Positions 15,640 through 23,760 of a DNA stretch of 64,000 bases are shown piece by piece. The notes under the pieces are model-generated. The model was not told where the DNA came from, searched no databases, and worked only from the letters and a program-made list of their open reading frames with translations. Position numbers and translations under genes: made by a program. The first letter of the stretch is position 1. Each line of letters starts with the position of its first letter. This DNA is from JAWWPY01 sp964412845 (GTDB taxonomy: Bacteria; Actinomycetota; Actinomycetes; Streptosporangiales; Streptosporangiaceae), in NCBI GenBank assembly GCA_964412845.1, contig CAYPQM010000002.1:31234-95233 (forward strand), read 5' to 3'.

Positions 15640-15839
15640 GGTGCACTTTTCTGGTGCACGGCCCGGGAGAACTTGGGCGAAGTTCGGGGAACATGGACGA
15701 TGATCGGCGTCTCAGCGCCCTGATCAGCAGAAGTTAAGGGGGTTCAAGTCCCCCCTCGGACACTTTGCTGAGCTCCTGAACTGCATGTTTGCAGTCAGGG
15801 GCTTTACACTTTCGGAATCTGGTGCACCGTCTGGTGCAC
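15640..15839 (+). other. attP: tRNA 3' fragment core with paired arm sites
   Basis: The core at about 15737-15763 is the 3' end of a tRNA: T stem-loop GGGGGTTCAAGTCCCCC followed by TCGGACA. No 5' tRNA half is present. GGTGCAC occurs twice on the left (15640-15646, 15653-15659) and twice on the right (15821-15827, 15833-15839), at spacings of 13 and 12 bases, as expected of integrase arm sites. Both arms present, with phage genes on both sides, indicate attP rather than attL or attR. Confidence 0.65.
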
Positions 15840-15901
15840 CTCCGAGTGAGCGCCATACGAAAGCCGGTCCACCGACGGTCCACTCGTCGTACGTTCCAAA
15901 T

Positions 15902-17311
15902 ATGGCGTGGATCGAGACTACCGAGCGCAAGGCCAAGCCGGGGCAGAAGAAGAAGCCCCTCTCCTACCATGTCCGCTGGCGCCAAGGCGGCGCCCGGGAC
16001 GGCGGCAGCGAGGTCGAGACCTTCCGGGACGAGAAGGAGGCCGAACACTTCAAGGCCGCAGTCAACCTCGCCGGTGACCAGTACCCCCCCAACTTCATCC
16101 CGAAAATCGGCTGGGTCACGCCCGACGTGTACAAGGCGTTCCTCGTCGACGTCGAGGCCGCCGAGACGGAAGCCGAGCAGCCACCGCCGCCCGAGACGAT
16201 CGGCGCGTTCGCCCGGAAGCTCGTACTGAGCATGACCAAGGTCGGGCGGGGCGGAAAGAAGAAGTACCTACGGATAATCGCTCTCCACATCAATCCCTGG
16301 TGGGGATCCCTCCCGATCAATGACGAGGCAACCCTCAACATGATCGGCATCGGCACGTGGATCAACGATCTGCTGGACGGCAAATCACCCCCCGTCGACC
16401 AGACGCCGCAAGATCCGCACCCGAAGCGCACGAAGCTCAAGCCGAAGACCGCCCGGAACATCCACGGTCTCTTCTTCGCGATCATCCAGACCGCGCTGGA
16501 GATGAAGCTGCGGGCCGACAACCCGTGCCTGAAGACACAGCTGCCGAACGTCGATGACGGCGAAGGCGACTGGGAGATGGTCTTCCTGTCCCCCGAGGAG
16601 TACGGCATGATCCGTCGCCACATGCGCGCCGACGCGGTGGATCTCACGGACCTACTTGTCGGCACCGGGGCTCGCTACTCAGAGGCCACGGGCTTCCGAA
16701 AGCGCGACCACGTCCATGACGAGACCGGCCGACCCTGGCTCAACGTGCGCAAGGCGTGGAAGAACGAGGCCGGCAACTGGGTCTTGAGCAAGCCCAAGAC
16801 GCGGAAGTCCGTACGCGGGCTCGTTCTCACCGCAAGCCAGGACGAACTGGTTGCCAGACTCACGGAGGGCAAGCAGCCCGACGACCTGGTCGTCACGAAC
16901 CGGGGTGGCAACCGATGGATTCACCAGACCTACTACACACAGTGCTGGCGCCCGGCGGTCTATTGCGCGGTCCGCTGCGAACGGCACAGGAACGCCGACC
17001 TGGCCGCGGGTATCGGACGTCGCGGCTATCGGTACCTGCTTTCCGCGCACATCGTGCCCTGTGGATGTCCGGGCACGCTCACGAAGGTCCCGCGCATCCA
17101 CGACCTACGGCACACTCACGTAGCGTGGCTGATCGCCAAGAAGGTCCCGGTGAAGGCGATCCAGGAGCGGCTCGGCCATCGATCGAGCCAGACTACGTTG
17201 GACCGCTACGGGCACCTGCTGGATGAGGTCGTCGACGACGTCCAGGCTGCAGTCGACGTGATGATGGAGCGGGCAGCCGTGGACGTGGCCCAGCTGCCCG
17301 CCGCAGCCTAG
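15902..17311 (+). CDS. int: tyrosine-family phage integrase
   Basis: This 469-residue recombinase has all the catalytic residues: Arg258 (GTGARYSE), Lys299 (LSKPKTRKS), His400-x-x-Arg403 (HDLRHTH), His426 (LGHRSS) and the nucleophile Tyr436 (DRYGH). The N terminus has the arm-binding and core-binding domains. A Cys/His-rich insert (Cys355, 359, His362, Cys387, 389) lies between Lys299 and the HxxR box and may bind zinc. The start at 15902 avoids running through the arm repeats; an in-frame ATG at 15785 is possible. It should recombine attP with a host tRNA gene. Confidence 0.92.
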   Translation: MAWIETTERKAKPGQKKKPLSYHVRWRQGGARDGGSEVETFRDEKEAEHFKAAVNLAGDQYPPNFIPKIGWVTPDVYKAFLVDVEAAETEAEQPPPPETIGAFARKLVLSMTKVGRGGKKKYLRIIALHINPWWGSLPINDEATLNMIGIGTWINDLLDGKSPPVDQTPQDPHPKRTKLKPKTARNIHGLFFAIIQTALEMKLRADNPCLKTQLPNVDDGEGDWEMVFLSPEEYGMIRRHMRADAVDLTDLLVGTGARYSEATGFRKRDHVHDETGRPWLNVRKAWKNEAGNWVLSKPKTRKSVRGLVLTASQDELVARLTEGKQPDDLVVTNRGGNRWIHQTYYTQCWRPAVYCAVRCERHRNADLAAGIGRRGYRYLLSAHIVPCGCPGTLTKVPRIHDLRHTHVAWLIAKKVPVKAIQERLGHRSSQTTLDRYGHLLDEVVDDVQAAVDVMMERAAVDVAQLPAAA

Positions 17312-17595
17312 TCGCTGGACTCGGTCAGCGCGCCACGGAGCTTCAGCAAGCGCTGGTCGGCACGGTCCTCGGCATCGGTCAGTGCCCACTTGACGTCCGT
17401 CACGTGGGCCCGGCCTAATCGTGCGACCGCATAGCCCACCGTCAGCGCCAGCGCGAGGGCGTCGGCCAGGTCTGCGACCTCGCCGCTCCTCGGCGTCGTC
17501 GGCAACCACAGCGTGATCACTGCCGATACCGCCCACGCCACCGCCACGGCCGGACCGCCGATCCTGCGGAAAATGCGAACAACAACTTCGGACAT
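17308..17595 (-). CDS. small membrane protein, 95 residues
   Basis: Two hydrophobic stretches (GGPAVAVAWAVSAVITLWLP and LADALALALTVGYAVA) are followed by a charged helix (DVKWALTDAEDRADQRLLKLRG). Its stop overlaps the integrase stop on the opposite strand. No family is recognised. It is convergent with the integrase and could act in superinfection exclusion, but this is only a possibility. Confidence 0.5.
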   Translation of the reverse strand: MSEVVVRIFRRIGGPAVAVAWAVSAVITLWLPTTPRSGEVADLADALALALTVGYAVARLGRAHVTDVKWALTDAEDRADQRLLKLRGALTESSD

Positions 17596-17840
17596 CGGGT
17601 TGTCTCCCCACAGCCTGAACTGCCTCTACTTGCCCCCAAGTGAACGACACGCTACGCAGCGCGTACCAGCGACGCGATCACCAACACAGAGACACTTTTC
17701 GAACTCGGGACGTTTCGGAATACCCTGACATACGGCGCCTTTCATCGATATTTGATTCTCCAACGACACAGGGCTCTGACGTGGCAGTGTGGTGCGACGC
17801 GCCAGGGGACGCGGTCGGATCCAGGGGAGGGCACGGCGGC

Positions 17841-18695
17841 ATGGCGGGCATGCAGTGGAGCGATACACGGATACGGGGTGCGGGCCACGTGGTAGAGGTG
17901 CTCGCGGTCTCATGGCGTGGCTCTTCCCTGGCCGCACTGAAAAACGGACCGTTGTCTCCCCCGGAGCTGCTTGCCGTCTTCAAGACAGTGCAGCCGTCGA
18001 CCGTGCCGGTTTTCGGACCGCATGCGGTCTACATCGAATGTGTCAAGCGGCACCTGGCCGTGCTGGCCCGCGGCGGTCTACTCGACGTCGGGCCGCTGAA
18101 CGGCGGTCGCCGGCAGTACCTGCTCACGCCGTTTGCCCGCGCGATGCTCGATGCCGCAGAGCAGACTGCGGACTATGGCGTGCGGGTTTACGACTGGTTG
18201 GTCGACGTCGGCCGCCAGTCCCGCAAGATCAGCACATCCCTGTCCGCGCGGGACTTCGAGCCCGCGGTCCTGGGCATGTCCGAGTCGGAGCGCTTCCGTT
18301 GGCGCGCGGTCTTGTTGATCTTCGCGCGGTTGCTTGGCCATCGCTGGTCGTTCACAGTTCTGGCAATGCTGGCCGACGGCCCAGCACGGTTTTCCTCGCT
18401 GCTGGAGCGCGCAGGCAGCCTTCTGCCAGCCGCTCCAACATCCGCCTCGACGACCGTACGCCTCGGCCGGTCCACCCTGACCAACCGACTGGAGTACCTA
18501 CGCAGTGTCGGACTGGTCGAGAAGGTCGACGACTCGGCTCATCGCAACCCGGCGCGGCCCCCGGGCTCCAGGGAGGTGGCCTATGTCCTCACGGACGGTG
18601 GCCGAGATCTTCTGGAGAACTTGGAAGGCATCGCTGAATTCGGCGTCCTGCACGATGCGGCACTCGTCAAGGCGGTTCGAGCCCTAACCCCGTAG
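17841..18695 (+). CDS. HxlR-type regulator with two winged-helix units
   Basis: From the ATG after GGGGAGG the product has 284 residues. The C-terminal half is a typical HxlR winged helix (GHRWSFTVLAMLADGPARFSSLL, STLTNRLEYLRSVGLVEKV, REVAYVLTDGGRDLLENL). The N-terminal half has a similar unit (LAALKNGPLSPPELLAVF, LAVLARGGLLDV, RQYLLTPFARAML). Duplicated HxlR proteins occur near biosynthetic genes in actinobacteria. It directly precedes the P450 gene on the same strand and probably controls it. About 245 bases of relatively AT-rich sequence precede it. Confidence 0.75.
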   Translation: MAGMQWSDTRIRGAGHVVEVLAVSWRGSSLAALKNGPLSPPELLAVFKTVQPSTVPVFGPHAVYIECVKRHLAVLARGGLLDVGPLNGGRRQYLLTPFARAMLDAAEQTADYGVRVYDWLVDVGRQSRKISTSLSARDFEPAVLGMSESERFRWRAVLLIFARLLGHRWSFTVLAMLADGPARFSSLLERAGSLLPAAPTSASTTVRLGRSTLTNRLEYLRSVGLVEKVDDSAHRNPARPPGSREVAYVLTDGGRDLLENLEGIAEFGVLHDAALVKAVRALTP

Positions 18696-18715
18696 CGCTG
18701 ACGGCACGCGCTCTT

Positions 18716-18765
18716 CCCCCTACGATGAGTGCTGACGTACAACCGTAGGCGGCTCGCTTAGGGGG
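18716..18765 (+). promoter_or_regulatory. nested inverted repeats around the P450 ribosome site
   Basis: CCCCCTA (18716-18722) can pair with TAGGGGG (18759-18765), which includes the P450 ribosome site. The overlapping CCTACG (18719-18724) can instead pair with CGTAGG (18744-18749). The two pairings exclude each other, so the leader could switch ribosome access. Protein binding to the repeats is the alternative. Confidence 0.35.
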
Positions 18766-18769
18766 AACC

Positions 18770-19987
18770 ATGCAGGACGCTGCGGATCTCAATGCGCTTC
18801 AGCTGCCCTTCCCGCCAGGGCCCGATGGCGGCCCTCCCCCCCTGTACGCCGAGCTCCGGCAGCGGTGCCCGGTGACCCACGTGACAACGCCGGCCGGGGA
18901 CGACGTCGTGCTCCTGCTCACCGCGGACGATGCACGCTACCTCTACGAGGACCCCGACCGGCTACTGTCCCGGAACCTGCGCAGGCCAGGCGCACCCCGG
19001 TACGTCGACGGCGCCGACCCCACGATGGTTCCGGGCACGATGATGAACGAGGACGACCCCGAGCACCTCCGGCTACGCCGGGCGTGCGCCAGGTGGTTCA
19101 CACCGCGAGCAGTGGCCGGCTACCGCGACATGCTCGTCGGCATCGCGGAGGACTTCGCGGATTCGCTGACGTCCTGCTCCAGCCCAGTGGACATCGTGCC
19201 GATACTGGCCGCTCCGCTCCCAGTCAGAGTGATCAGCAGGGTGATCGGTTTTCCCGAGGACGACGACGTCGTCCTGTCGGCCTTGTCCTCGACGATCCTG
19301 TCGACCAGCACCTCCGACGCCGAGCAACGCATCGCCGCTCGCGCTGAGTTCGTCAGCTACATCCGCGAGATCCTCGACTGGCAGCGGCGGGAGGGCCCGG
19401 CGGATACGCTGCTTGCTCACGTCACCGCAGAGAGCGACCGCGGCGCCGGCCTGACCGAGGCCGAGCTGATCCAGTCGCTGCTCACAGTGATCCTGGCCGG
19501 CCACGAAACCACCGCGCACGTAATCGCCCGCGGCGTCCTAAGATTCCTACGGACCGGCGTCTGGAGCCAACTGGCCGCCGATCCCTCGATCGTGCCGAGC
19601 GCCGTGGAGGAGCTACTCAGAATTGACGTGCCGGGCCACGGTGCGATCCTGCGCCTGACAATGGAAGACGTCGAACTGCCATCCGGCGTGACGATACCTG
19701 CGGGGACCGGGCTCCTGGCCCCGACTGTGGTGCACAACCACGACCCGGACCGCTACCACGATCCGGACCAGTTCGTGCTCGGCCGGGAGAGCCCCCACCT
19801 GACTTTCGGCGACGGCACCCATGTCTGTCTCGGCGAGTCCCTCGCGATCGCCGAGCTGGAGGCTGTCTTCACAATCCTCCCTCCGCGTTTCCCCGATCTC
19901 CGAGTTGCCGCTGCGCCTGACGCAGTGAGATGGAGCGATCCGACACTCAAGATCAACGGTCCGACTCGGCTGCTGGTCGCTTGGTAG
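18770..19987 (+). CDS. cytochrome P450
   Basis: This 405-residue soluble bacterial P450 has all the hallmarks: I-helix AGHETT (243-248), Glu281-x-x-Arg284, and heme loop FGDGTHVCLG with ligand Cys353. It would oxygenate a small molecule using separate ferredoxin and reductase partners; none is encoded nearby. The size and motifs fit the CYP105/107-like groups common in Streptomyces, but I cannot assign a subfamily or substrate. It is cargo rather than phage machinery, probably expressed from the prophage with the HxlR-type regulator. Confidence 0.92.
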   Translation: MQDAADLNALQLPFPPGPDGGPPPLYAELRQRCPVTHVTTPAGDDVVLLLTADDARYLYEDPDRLLSRNLRRPGAPRYVDGADPTMVPGTMMNEDDPEHLRLRRACARWFTPRAVAGYRDMLVGIAEDFADSLTSCSSPVDIVPILAAPLPVRVISRVIGFPEDDDVVLSALSSTILSTSTSDAEQRIAARAEFVSYIREILDWQRREGPADTLLAHVTAESDRGAGLTEAELIQSLLTVILAGHETTAHVIARGVLRFLRTGVWSQLAADPSIVPSAVEELLRIDVPGHGAILRLTMEDVELPSGVTIPAGTGLLAPTVVHNHDPDRYHDPDQFVLGRESPHLTFGDGTHVCLGESLAIAELEAVFTILPPRFPDLRVAAAPDAVRWSDPTLKINGPTRLLVAW

Positions 19988-20037
19988 GACGCTGGTGCGA
20001 ACAGGGCGTTGAGGCAACGAAACTCGCGTTTCTCACG

Positions 20038-20550
20038 CTAGGCAGCTCCCGAAACCGCGTCCAATCCGAGCCCCCAGGGGAACGGCTTGCTCTGGTTCCG
20101 GTCCTCGCCGAGGACGATGTCCACTCCGTCCCCACGGAGGTACGCCACCGAGCGATCAAACGCGGAATGAGCGGCCTGCCACGAATTCAGGTGGGGCAGC
20201 GCCGCCAGCGGTACTGACTTGCCGACGCCCTCTGTAATCAGGCCTAGGGCCAGAGTGTCGGCGATCCCCGCGGCCCACTTGTTGATCGTGTTGAAGGAGG
20301 CCGGAGCCACCAGGATCGCGCTCGCCGGCGGCAGGACGTCGGGCTCTCCGGGGCGCTTGTATCGGAACCGGACGGGGTGCCCCGTCAGCGCTGCTAGGGC
20401 TGGCAGTTGGTCCTCCAGCCACACCGCTGCTGTCGGTGTCAGAATCAAGCACACATCCCAGCCGCGGGCCTTCGCCCGCTCGACCAGATCAGCGATCTCA
20501 AGCACCGGCGGTGTAGCACAGCCAACGAGGTACAGAACAGGTTGAGTCAC
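20038..20550 (-). CDS. flavoprotein of the phosphopantothenoylcysteine decarboxylase type
   Basis: The GTG overlaps the XRE gene's stop by four bases, giving 170 residues. LYLVGCATPP begins the Rossmann-like fold. VAPASFNTINKWAAGIADTLALGL matches the flavin-binding segment of the PPC-decarboxylase, EpiD and UbiX-type flavoproteins (P-A-S-x-N-T). The chemistry of single-domain relatives in actinobacteria is mostly unknown. Pairing with an XRE-TPR regulator is a recurrent actinobacterial arrangement. Confidence 0.75.
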   Translation of the reverse strand: MTQPVLYLVGCATPPVLEIADLVERAKARGWDVCLILTPTAAVWLEDQLPALAALTGHPVRFRYKRPGEPDVLPPASAILVAPASFNTINKWAAGIADTLALGLITEGVGKSVPLAALPHLNSWQAAHSAFDRSVAYLRGDGVDIVLGEDRNQSKPFPWGLGLDAVSGAA

Positions 20551-21716
20551 AGGGCTACTCCAGCGCGCAGCGCGAGTGCGCGCAAACCGCGTCCATCCGC
20601 TGGCGTCTGTTCGGTGATCAGATCGGCGATGACCGCCCGCGCCAGGTTCCATGACCGGACTGTCGCCGGGTCCTCCCGTTCGGCATCCAGCAGCAGTCGT
20701 AGGGCTGTGTCGGGTTTGCCGGCGCGCTGGGCCGAGCGGGCCGTGTCCACCAGGTGGTGGATACGACGCTCCCTGGGCAACGCGGCGTAGCCGCGGGGAT
20801 CGATCTGCATGACAGCCTGGAGGGCCTGGTCGTAGAGACCGAGATCGCCAAGTATCGAAGCCTCGTAGACCGAGACGTTGGTGATGTTGAACGTGCTCAG
20901 GCGGTGGTTCGCATCGGGGGCGATCAGCGCAGCCAGAGCGCGGCCTTGCTCGATCATCAGGGTCGCCAGCCCGGGATCGGGAAGGCTGCCCGCCGCGTAG
21001 GCCGCCTTCAGGTACACCATCCCGAGCGCAGACACCCCGTCGTCTCCCAGCCCGCGCAGATCGCCCCCGTACCGATCGATGACGTCCTGAGCCAGTCCGA
21101 GGCCGACGTCCGGGCGTCCCGATGCGGTGGCGGCGTAGACGGCGCTCTGGGTAGCGAGCGCAATCCCGATGGGGTCGCCCGCGGCTTCGGCCTTCAACAC
21201 GCCCTCGTGGCCGGCTGCCCATCCGCCCACCGCGTCGCCGAGCGTGGTGAGCGTGACAGCGGCCAGGTGGCAGACATCGGCGAGCTGCGCGAGCGCGCGC
21301 GGCTCCCCAGCGCCGCCCTCGCGGGCCCGGGCCGCGTTGATCAGGCGCGGCAGCAGGGCCACCGCGTCGTGCCAGCGTCCTGCGTGGAACGCGTGGTAGC
21401 CGTATGTGGTCTGTTGGAGGACGTCGAGTCCCGGGTCCTGTTGTGCGGCCGGGGTGAGCAGAGCGGCCCTGACCTCGTCTGCGGACGTGTCGTCACTACC
21501 GTCCGGGTCGTCGTCGACGAGGACGGCCAGTGGAACAGCGAGGGTGCGAGCCAGGCTTTTCAGCACGCTGAGACGCGGGTCGGTCTGGAGGCCGCCGCCC
21601 TCGAAGCTCTTGACCCACGGCAGGCTCATACCGAGCGCGGTCGCGAGCTGTTGCTGCGTCAGGCCGCGCTGAACCCGCAGTGCCTTGACACGTGGTCCGA
21701 TACCGAGCTCTGCCAT
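20547..21716 (-). CDS. XRE-family regulator with TPR-like C-terminal domain
   Basis: The 389-residue product starts with an XRE helix-turn-helix (IGPRVKALRVQRGLTQQQLATALGMSLPWVKSFEGG, residues 5-40). A roughly 300-residue helical repeat domain follows (GYHAFHAGRWHDAVALLPRL, NVSVYEASILGDLGLYDQAL) of the kind that binds peptides or signals. Starts further upstream add non-coding-like sequence and cross the putative operator. It is co-transcribed with the flavoprotein. Confidence 0.8.
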   Translation of the reverse strand: MAELGIGPRVKALRVQRGLTQQQLATALGMSLPWVKSFEGGGLQTDPRLSVLKSLARTLAVPLAVLVDDDPDGSDDTSADEVRAALLTPAAQQDPGLDVLQQTTYGYHAFHAGRWHDAVALLPRLINAARAREGGAGEPRALAQLADVCHLAAVTLTTLGDAVGGWAAGHEGVLKAEAAGDPIGIALATQSAVYAATASGRPDVGLGLAQDVIDRYGGDLRGLGDDGVSALGMVYLKAAYAAGSLPDPGLATLMIEQGRALAALIAPDANHRLSTFNITNVSVYEASILGDLGLYDQALQAVMQIDPRGYAALPRERRIHHLVDTARSAQRAGKPDTALRLLLDAEREDPATVRSWNLARAVIADLITEQTPADGRGLRALALRAGVAL

Positions 21717-21724
21717 ATCAAGAC

Positions 21725-21743
21725 GGTATAGGACTCGTATACC
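21725..21743. promoter_or_regulatory. putative operator GGTATA-N7-TATACC
   Basis: This inverted repeat lies nine bases upstream of the XRE-TPR start, between it and the rightward small genes. Symmetric, AT-rich half-sites in GC-rich DNA suggest an autoregulatory operator overlapping a promoter. Confidence 0.45.
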
Positions 21744-21800
21744 CACGGTGAGCGTCTTTGCCGATACCGTCCAAACTACCAGGTCAGAGCGGAGGGCGCC

Positions 21801-22070
21801 GTGGTGGACGAGCTCGAACAATGGCGCGTTGAAGGACGCGTGGCCAGGGCTGTCAAGAACGTGCAGGAGTCCCTCACGCGGCTGCAAGCCGACGGGCAGG
21901 AACTCGCCACCGCCGTCAACGAGGCCCGCGCCCTCGGCATTTCGCCTCAGCACGCTGGGTCGAGTGCCCTGTCCTGGTGCTGGTTTGGGAATGGCTGCGC
22001 ACAACGTATGGCCCCACCTCGACGAGGAGAGCATGATGCCCCCGCCCCTACGTCAACTTGCACGCGATGA
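21801..22070 (+). CDS. doubtful small protein, 89 residues
   Basis: A GTG after GGAGGG opens this frame. The first 48 residues look like a real helical, charged protein (ELEQWRVEGRVARAVKNVQE), but the second half has poor coding character and overlaps the next gene, so it may be a degraded gene. Confidence 0.35.
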   Translation: MVDELEQWRVEGRVARAVKNVQESLTRLQADGQELATAVNEARALGISPQHAGSSALSWCWFGNGCAQRMAPPRRGEHDAPAPTSTCTR

Positions 22071-22233
22071 ATCCGGCCGCATCGGCGAGATCATGGGATC
22101 TCCCCAGCCCAACTCGCGTCTCGTCGCGCTGCGCCCTCCCGGCGGTGGCCTCGAATGGAATGTCCCTGAGGAGTCCATCACACGGGTTGATATCGACGGG
22201 AACCCGCTTCAGTCGCCCCAGGACGATGCATGA
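22033..22233 (+). CDS. hypothetical protein, 66 residues
   Basis: An ATG preceded by GAGGAG opens this frame. The sequence (LARDESGRIGEIMG, VALRPPGGGLEWNVP, SITRVDIDGNPL) is a small beta-rich domain of a kind common in Streptomyces, where such proteins sit beside XRE regulators. It is coupled to the next gene by an ATGA overlap. Confidence 0.55.
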   Translation: MMPPPLRQLARDESGRIGEIMGSPQPNSRLVALRPPGGGLEWNVPEESITRVDIDGNPLQSPQDDA

Positions 22234-22529
22234 GCCAGCGACCGACGCCTGACGACGTCACCCTCTTCGGCGGTCGCCAAACGTGCCGTGCTGATCGCCT
22301 GGCCGTCGGCACATGTATCTCAGCTGGCTGGACCTGTGGGCCCATCGCCGAGCTGCGCCGCGGCGTACCCATCACTCACGAAGGCGAGGTCGTCCAACGT
22401 GTCAGTGCACGTATCAAGGACGATGACCAGTGGCATACCTGGTGGCCCGGTGACCGCGTCTACCTCGAGCCCCCGGCTCACCTGCTCCCGCTCCTGGCGC
22501 CGCCTGCCGCGCCCACGATGCCATCGTAG
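22230..22529 (+). CDS. hypothetical protein, 99 residues
   Basis: The gene is translationally coupled to its predecessor. The product has two cysteines in TCISAGWTCG and a WWPGDRVYLEPPAHLLPLL ending. I do not recognise a family. It is the last rightward gene before the convergent late terminator. Confidence 0.5.
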   Translation: MSQRPTPDDVTLFGGRQTCRADRLAVGTCISAGWTCGPIAELRRGVPITHEGEVVQRVSARIKDDDQWHTWWPGDRVYLEPPAHLLPLLAPPAAPTMPS

Positions 22530-22645
22530 CCGGACGTAAGTCTGTGCCGCCGGGCTCGTCTTCGTCCAGCGAGTTTCCAACTACGACGACTACGGCTGGC
22601 CAACAAGCGCGTTGGGCGGCTTGGTGGCCGGGAACGCAAAGAAGC

Positions 22646-22678
22646 CGCCCGCCCTCCCCTTGACGGGGAGGGCGGGCG
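22646..22678. terminator. strong hairpin terminator ending the late operon
   Basis: A perfect 14-bp stem (CGCCCGCCCTCCCC with GGGGAGGGCGGGCG) closes a five-base loop, 13 bases past the stop of the collagen-like gene. It lies between convergent genes, so it may stop both the late operon and the rightward cargo genes. Confidence 0.75.
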
Positions 22679-22691
22679 ATGCAGTGGTTTG

Positions 22692-23378
22692 CTATGAGCG
22701 CGGACGCTCCGGCGGGAATGCCAGCGCGCCGAACAGGAGCAGGAGGGGCCAGGCGGGTACGCCTTGCTCGTGGGTATCGGCAGCTCGGATCGCGGCTGGG
22801 GACGCTGACGGCGTGCCGGGGTCGGATGCCTCGCAGACCACCGCGGCGTGCTCGTTGATCGTCTCCGGCGTCGCGGTGTAGCCGTCAGGACATTGGGGCC
22901 CGGCGGGCCCGGACGGTCCGGTAGGGCCCGGGTTCCCGGCGGGGCCCTGTTCGCCGGCCGGGCCCGATGGCCCCGGCGGTCCAGGCTCGCCTTCCGCGCC
23001 GGCGGGACCGGCAGCTCCTTCCGCGCCGGTCGGTCCGGCTGGCCCGGCCGGGCCCGGAGATCCCGCTGGGCCCGCTGTTCCCGGCGCGCCGGATGGGCCA
23101 GCAGCGCCGGCGGGACCGGATTGGATCCGCTCGATGATCTGCTGTGGGGCGGGCTGGGATGGTGCGATCCCGTGCTGCTTCAGCTGTTCCTGGGCTCCGG
23201 TCAGGTTCACGGACAGGTCGGAGATCGTCTGGGCCTGGCGTGTTTGCTGCTGGCGCAGCCCTTGCAGCTGGTGCGAGGCCGCGCCGAGTTCGGCCAGCAT
23301 GAAGCCCAGCACGATGCCCACGGCCGTGACCAGGACGGCCACGACCGCGTTCCACCAGTGGCGGCGGATCCAGTCCAT
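22692..23378 (-). CDS. membrane-anchored collagen-like protein
   Basis: This 228-residue protein has an N-terminal transmembrane helix (WNAVVAVLVTAVGIVLGFML) and a coiled-coil-like stretch (LQGLRQQQTRQAQTISDL). About 70 residues of Gly-x-x collagen repeats rich in GPAG, GAEG and GPTG follow, then a two-cysteine region and a second hydrophobic stretch near the end. It overlaps the holin-like gene upstream (TGATG) and ends the lysis cassette. A trimeric rod exposed outside the membrane is likely; a role in lysis or cell-surface change is inferred from position only. Confidence 0.75.
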   Translation of the reverse strand: MDWIRRHWWNAVVAVLVTAVGIVLGFMLAELGAASHQLQGLRQQQTRQAQTISDLSVNLTGAQEQLKQHGIAPSQPAPQQIIERIQSGPAGAAGPSGAPGTAGPAGSPGPAGPAGPTGAEGAAGPAGAEGEPGPPGPSGPAGEQGPAGNPGPTGPSGPAGPQCPDGYTATPETINEHAAVVCEASDPGTPSASPAAIRAADTHEQGVPAWPLLLLFGALAFPPERPRS

Positions 23379-23743
23379 CAGTGGATGCCCTTCGACTGCC
23401 CCAGGAGCGTAACGACCACCAGCGCGAGCGCGGCCAGCGCGCTGATCAGCCCGATGGCCTTCTGCCAGGTGAGCTCCGCGCGAGAGCTGGTCTCGTCGCG
23501 GAGATCACGGATCTCTTTGCGTACTTCGTCAACGTCGCCGGACAGCGTCTGCCCGAGGTCCTTCGTGCTCTGCTCCACGCGCGCGATGTGCTCCACGAGC
23601 GCCTTGTGCTGGACGTTCCAGAGGGCGACCGGTAGGAGTTCGGTAGCCAGCCGCGTGATCTGTGCCGCGAGGGCCTGGTCTGCGGTTTCCAGCCGAGCGA
23701 TGGCGCGGCCGGCTTCGCGCGGGGTCAGCCCGTCGTCGGTCAC
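23378..23743 (-). CDS. holin-like protein with C-terminal membrane helix
   Basis: The 121-residue product is a charged coiled-coil (RAIARLETADQALAAQITRLA, LSGDVDEVRKEIRDLRDETS) followed by one transmembrane helix (AIGLISALAALALVVVTLLG) and a short tail. Single-helix proteins of this shape follow the endolysin in many actinophages and are taken as holins or lysis regulators. Confidence 0.55.
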   Translation of the reverse strand: MTDDGLTPREAGRAIARLETADQALAAQITRLATELLPVALWNVQHKALVEHIARVEQSTKDLGQTLSGDVDEVRKEIRDLRDETSSRAELTWQKAIGLISALAALALVVVTLLGQSKGIH

Positions 23744-23760
23744 CAGATCTCCAGACGCGG

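Noticed and set aside
15737..15763. a full tRNA gene
   Set aside because: Only the T arm and 3' acceptor strand are present; no D arm, anticodon arm or 5' acceptor lies upstream. It fits an attachment core instead.
22915..23120. DNA repeat or CRISPR-like tract
   Set aside because: The repetition follows Gly-x-x codons of a collagen-like protein and needs no other explanation.
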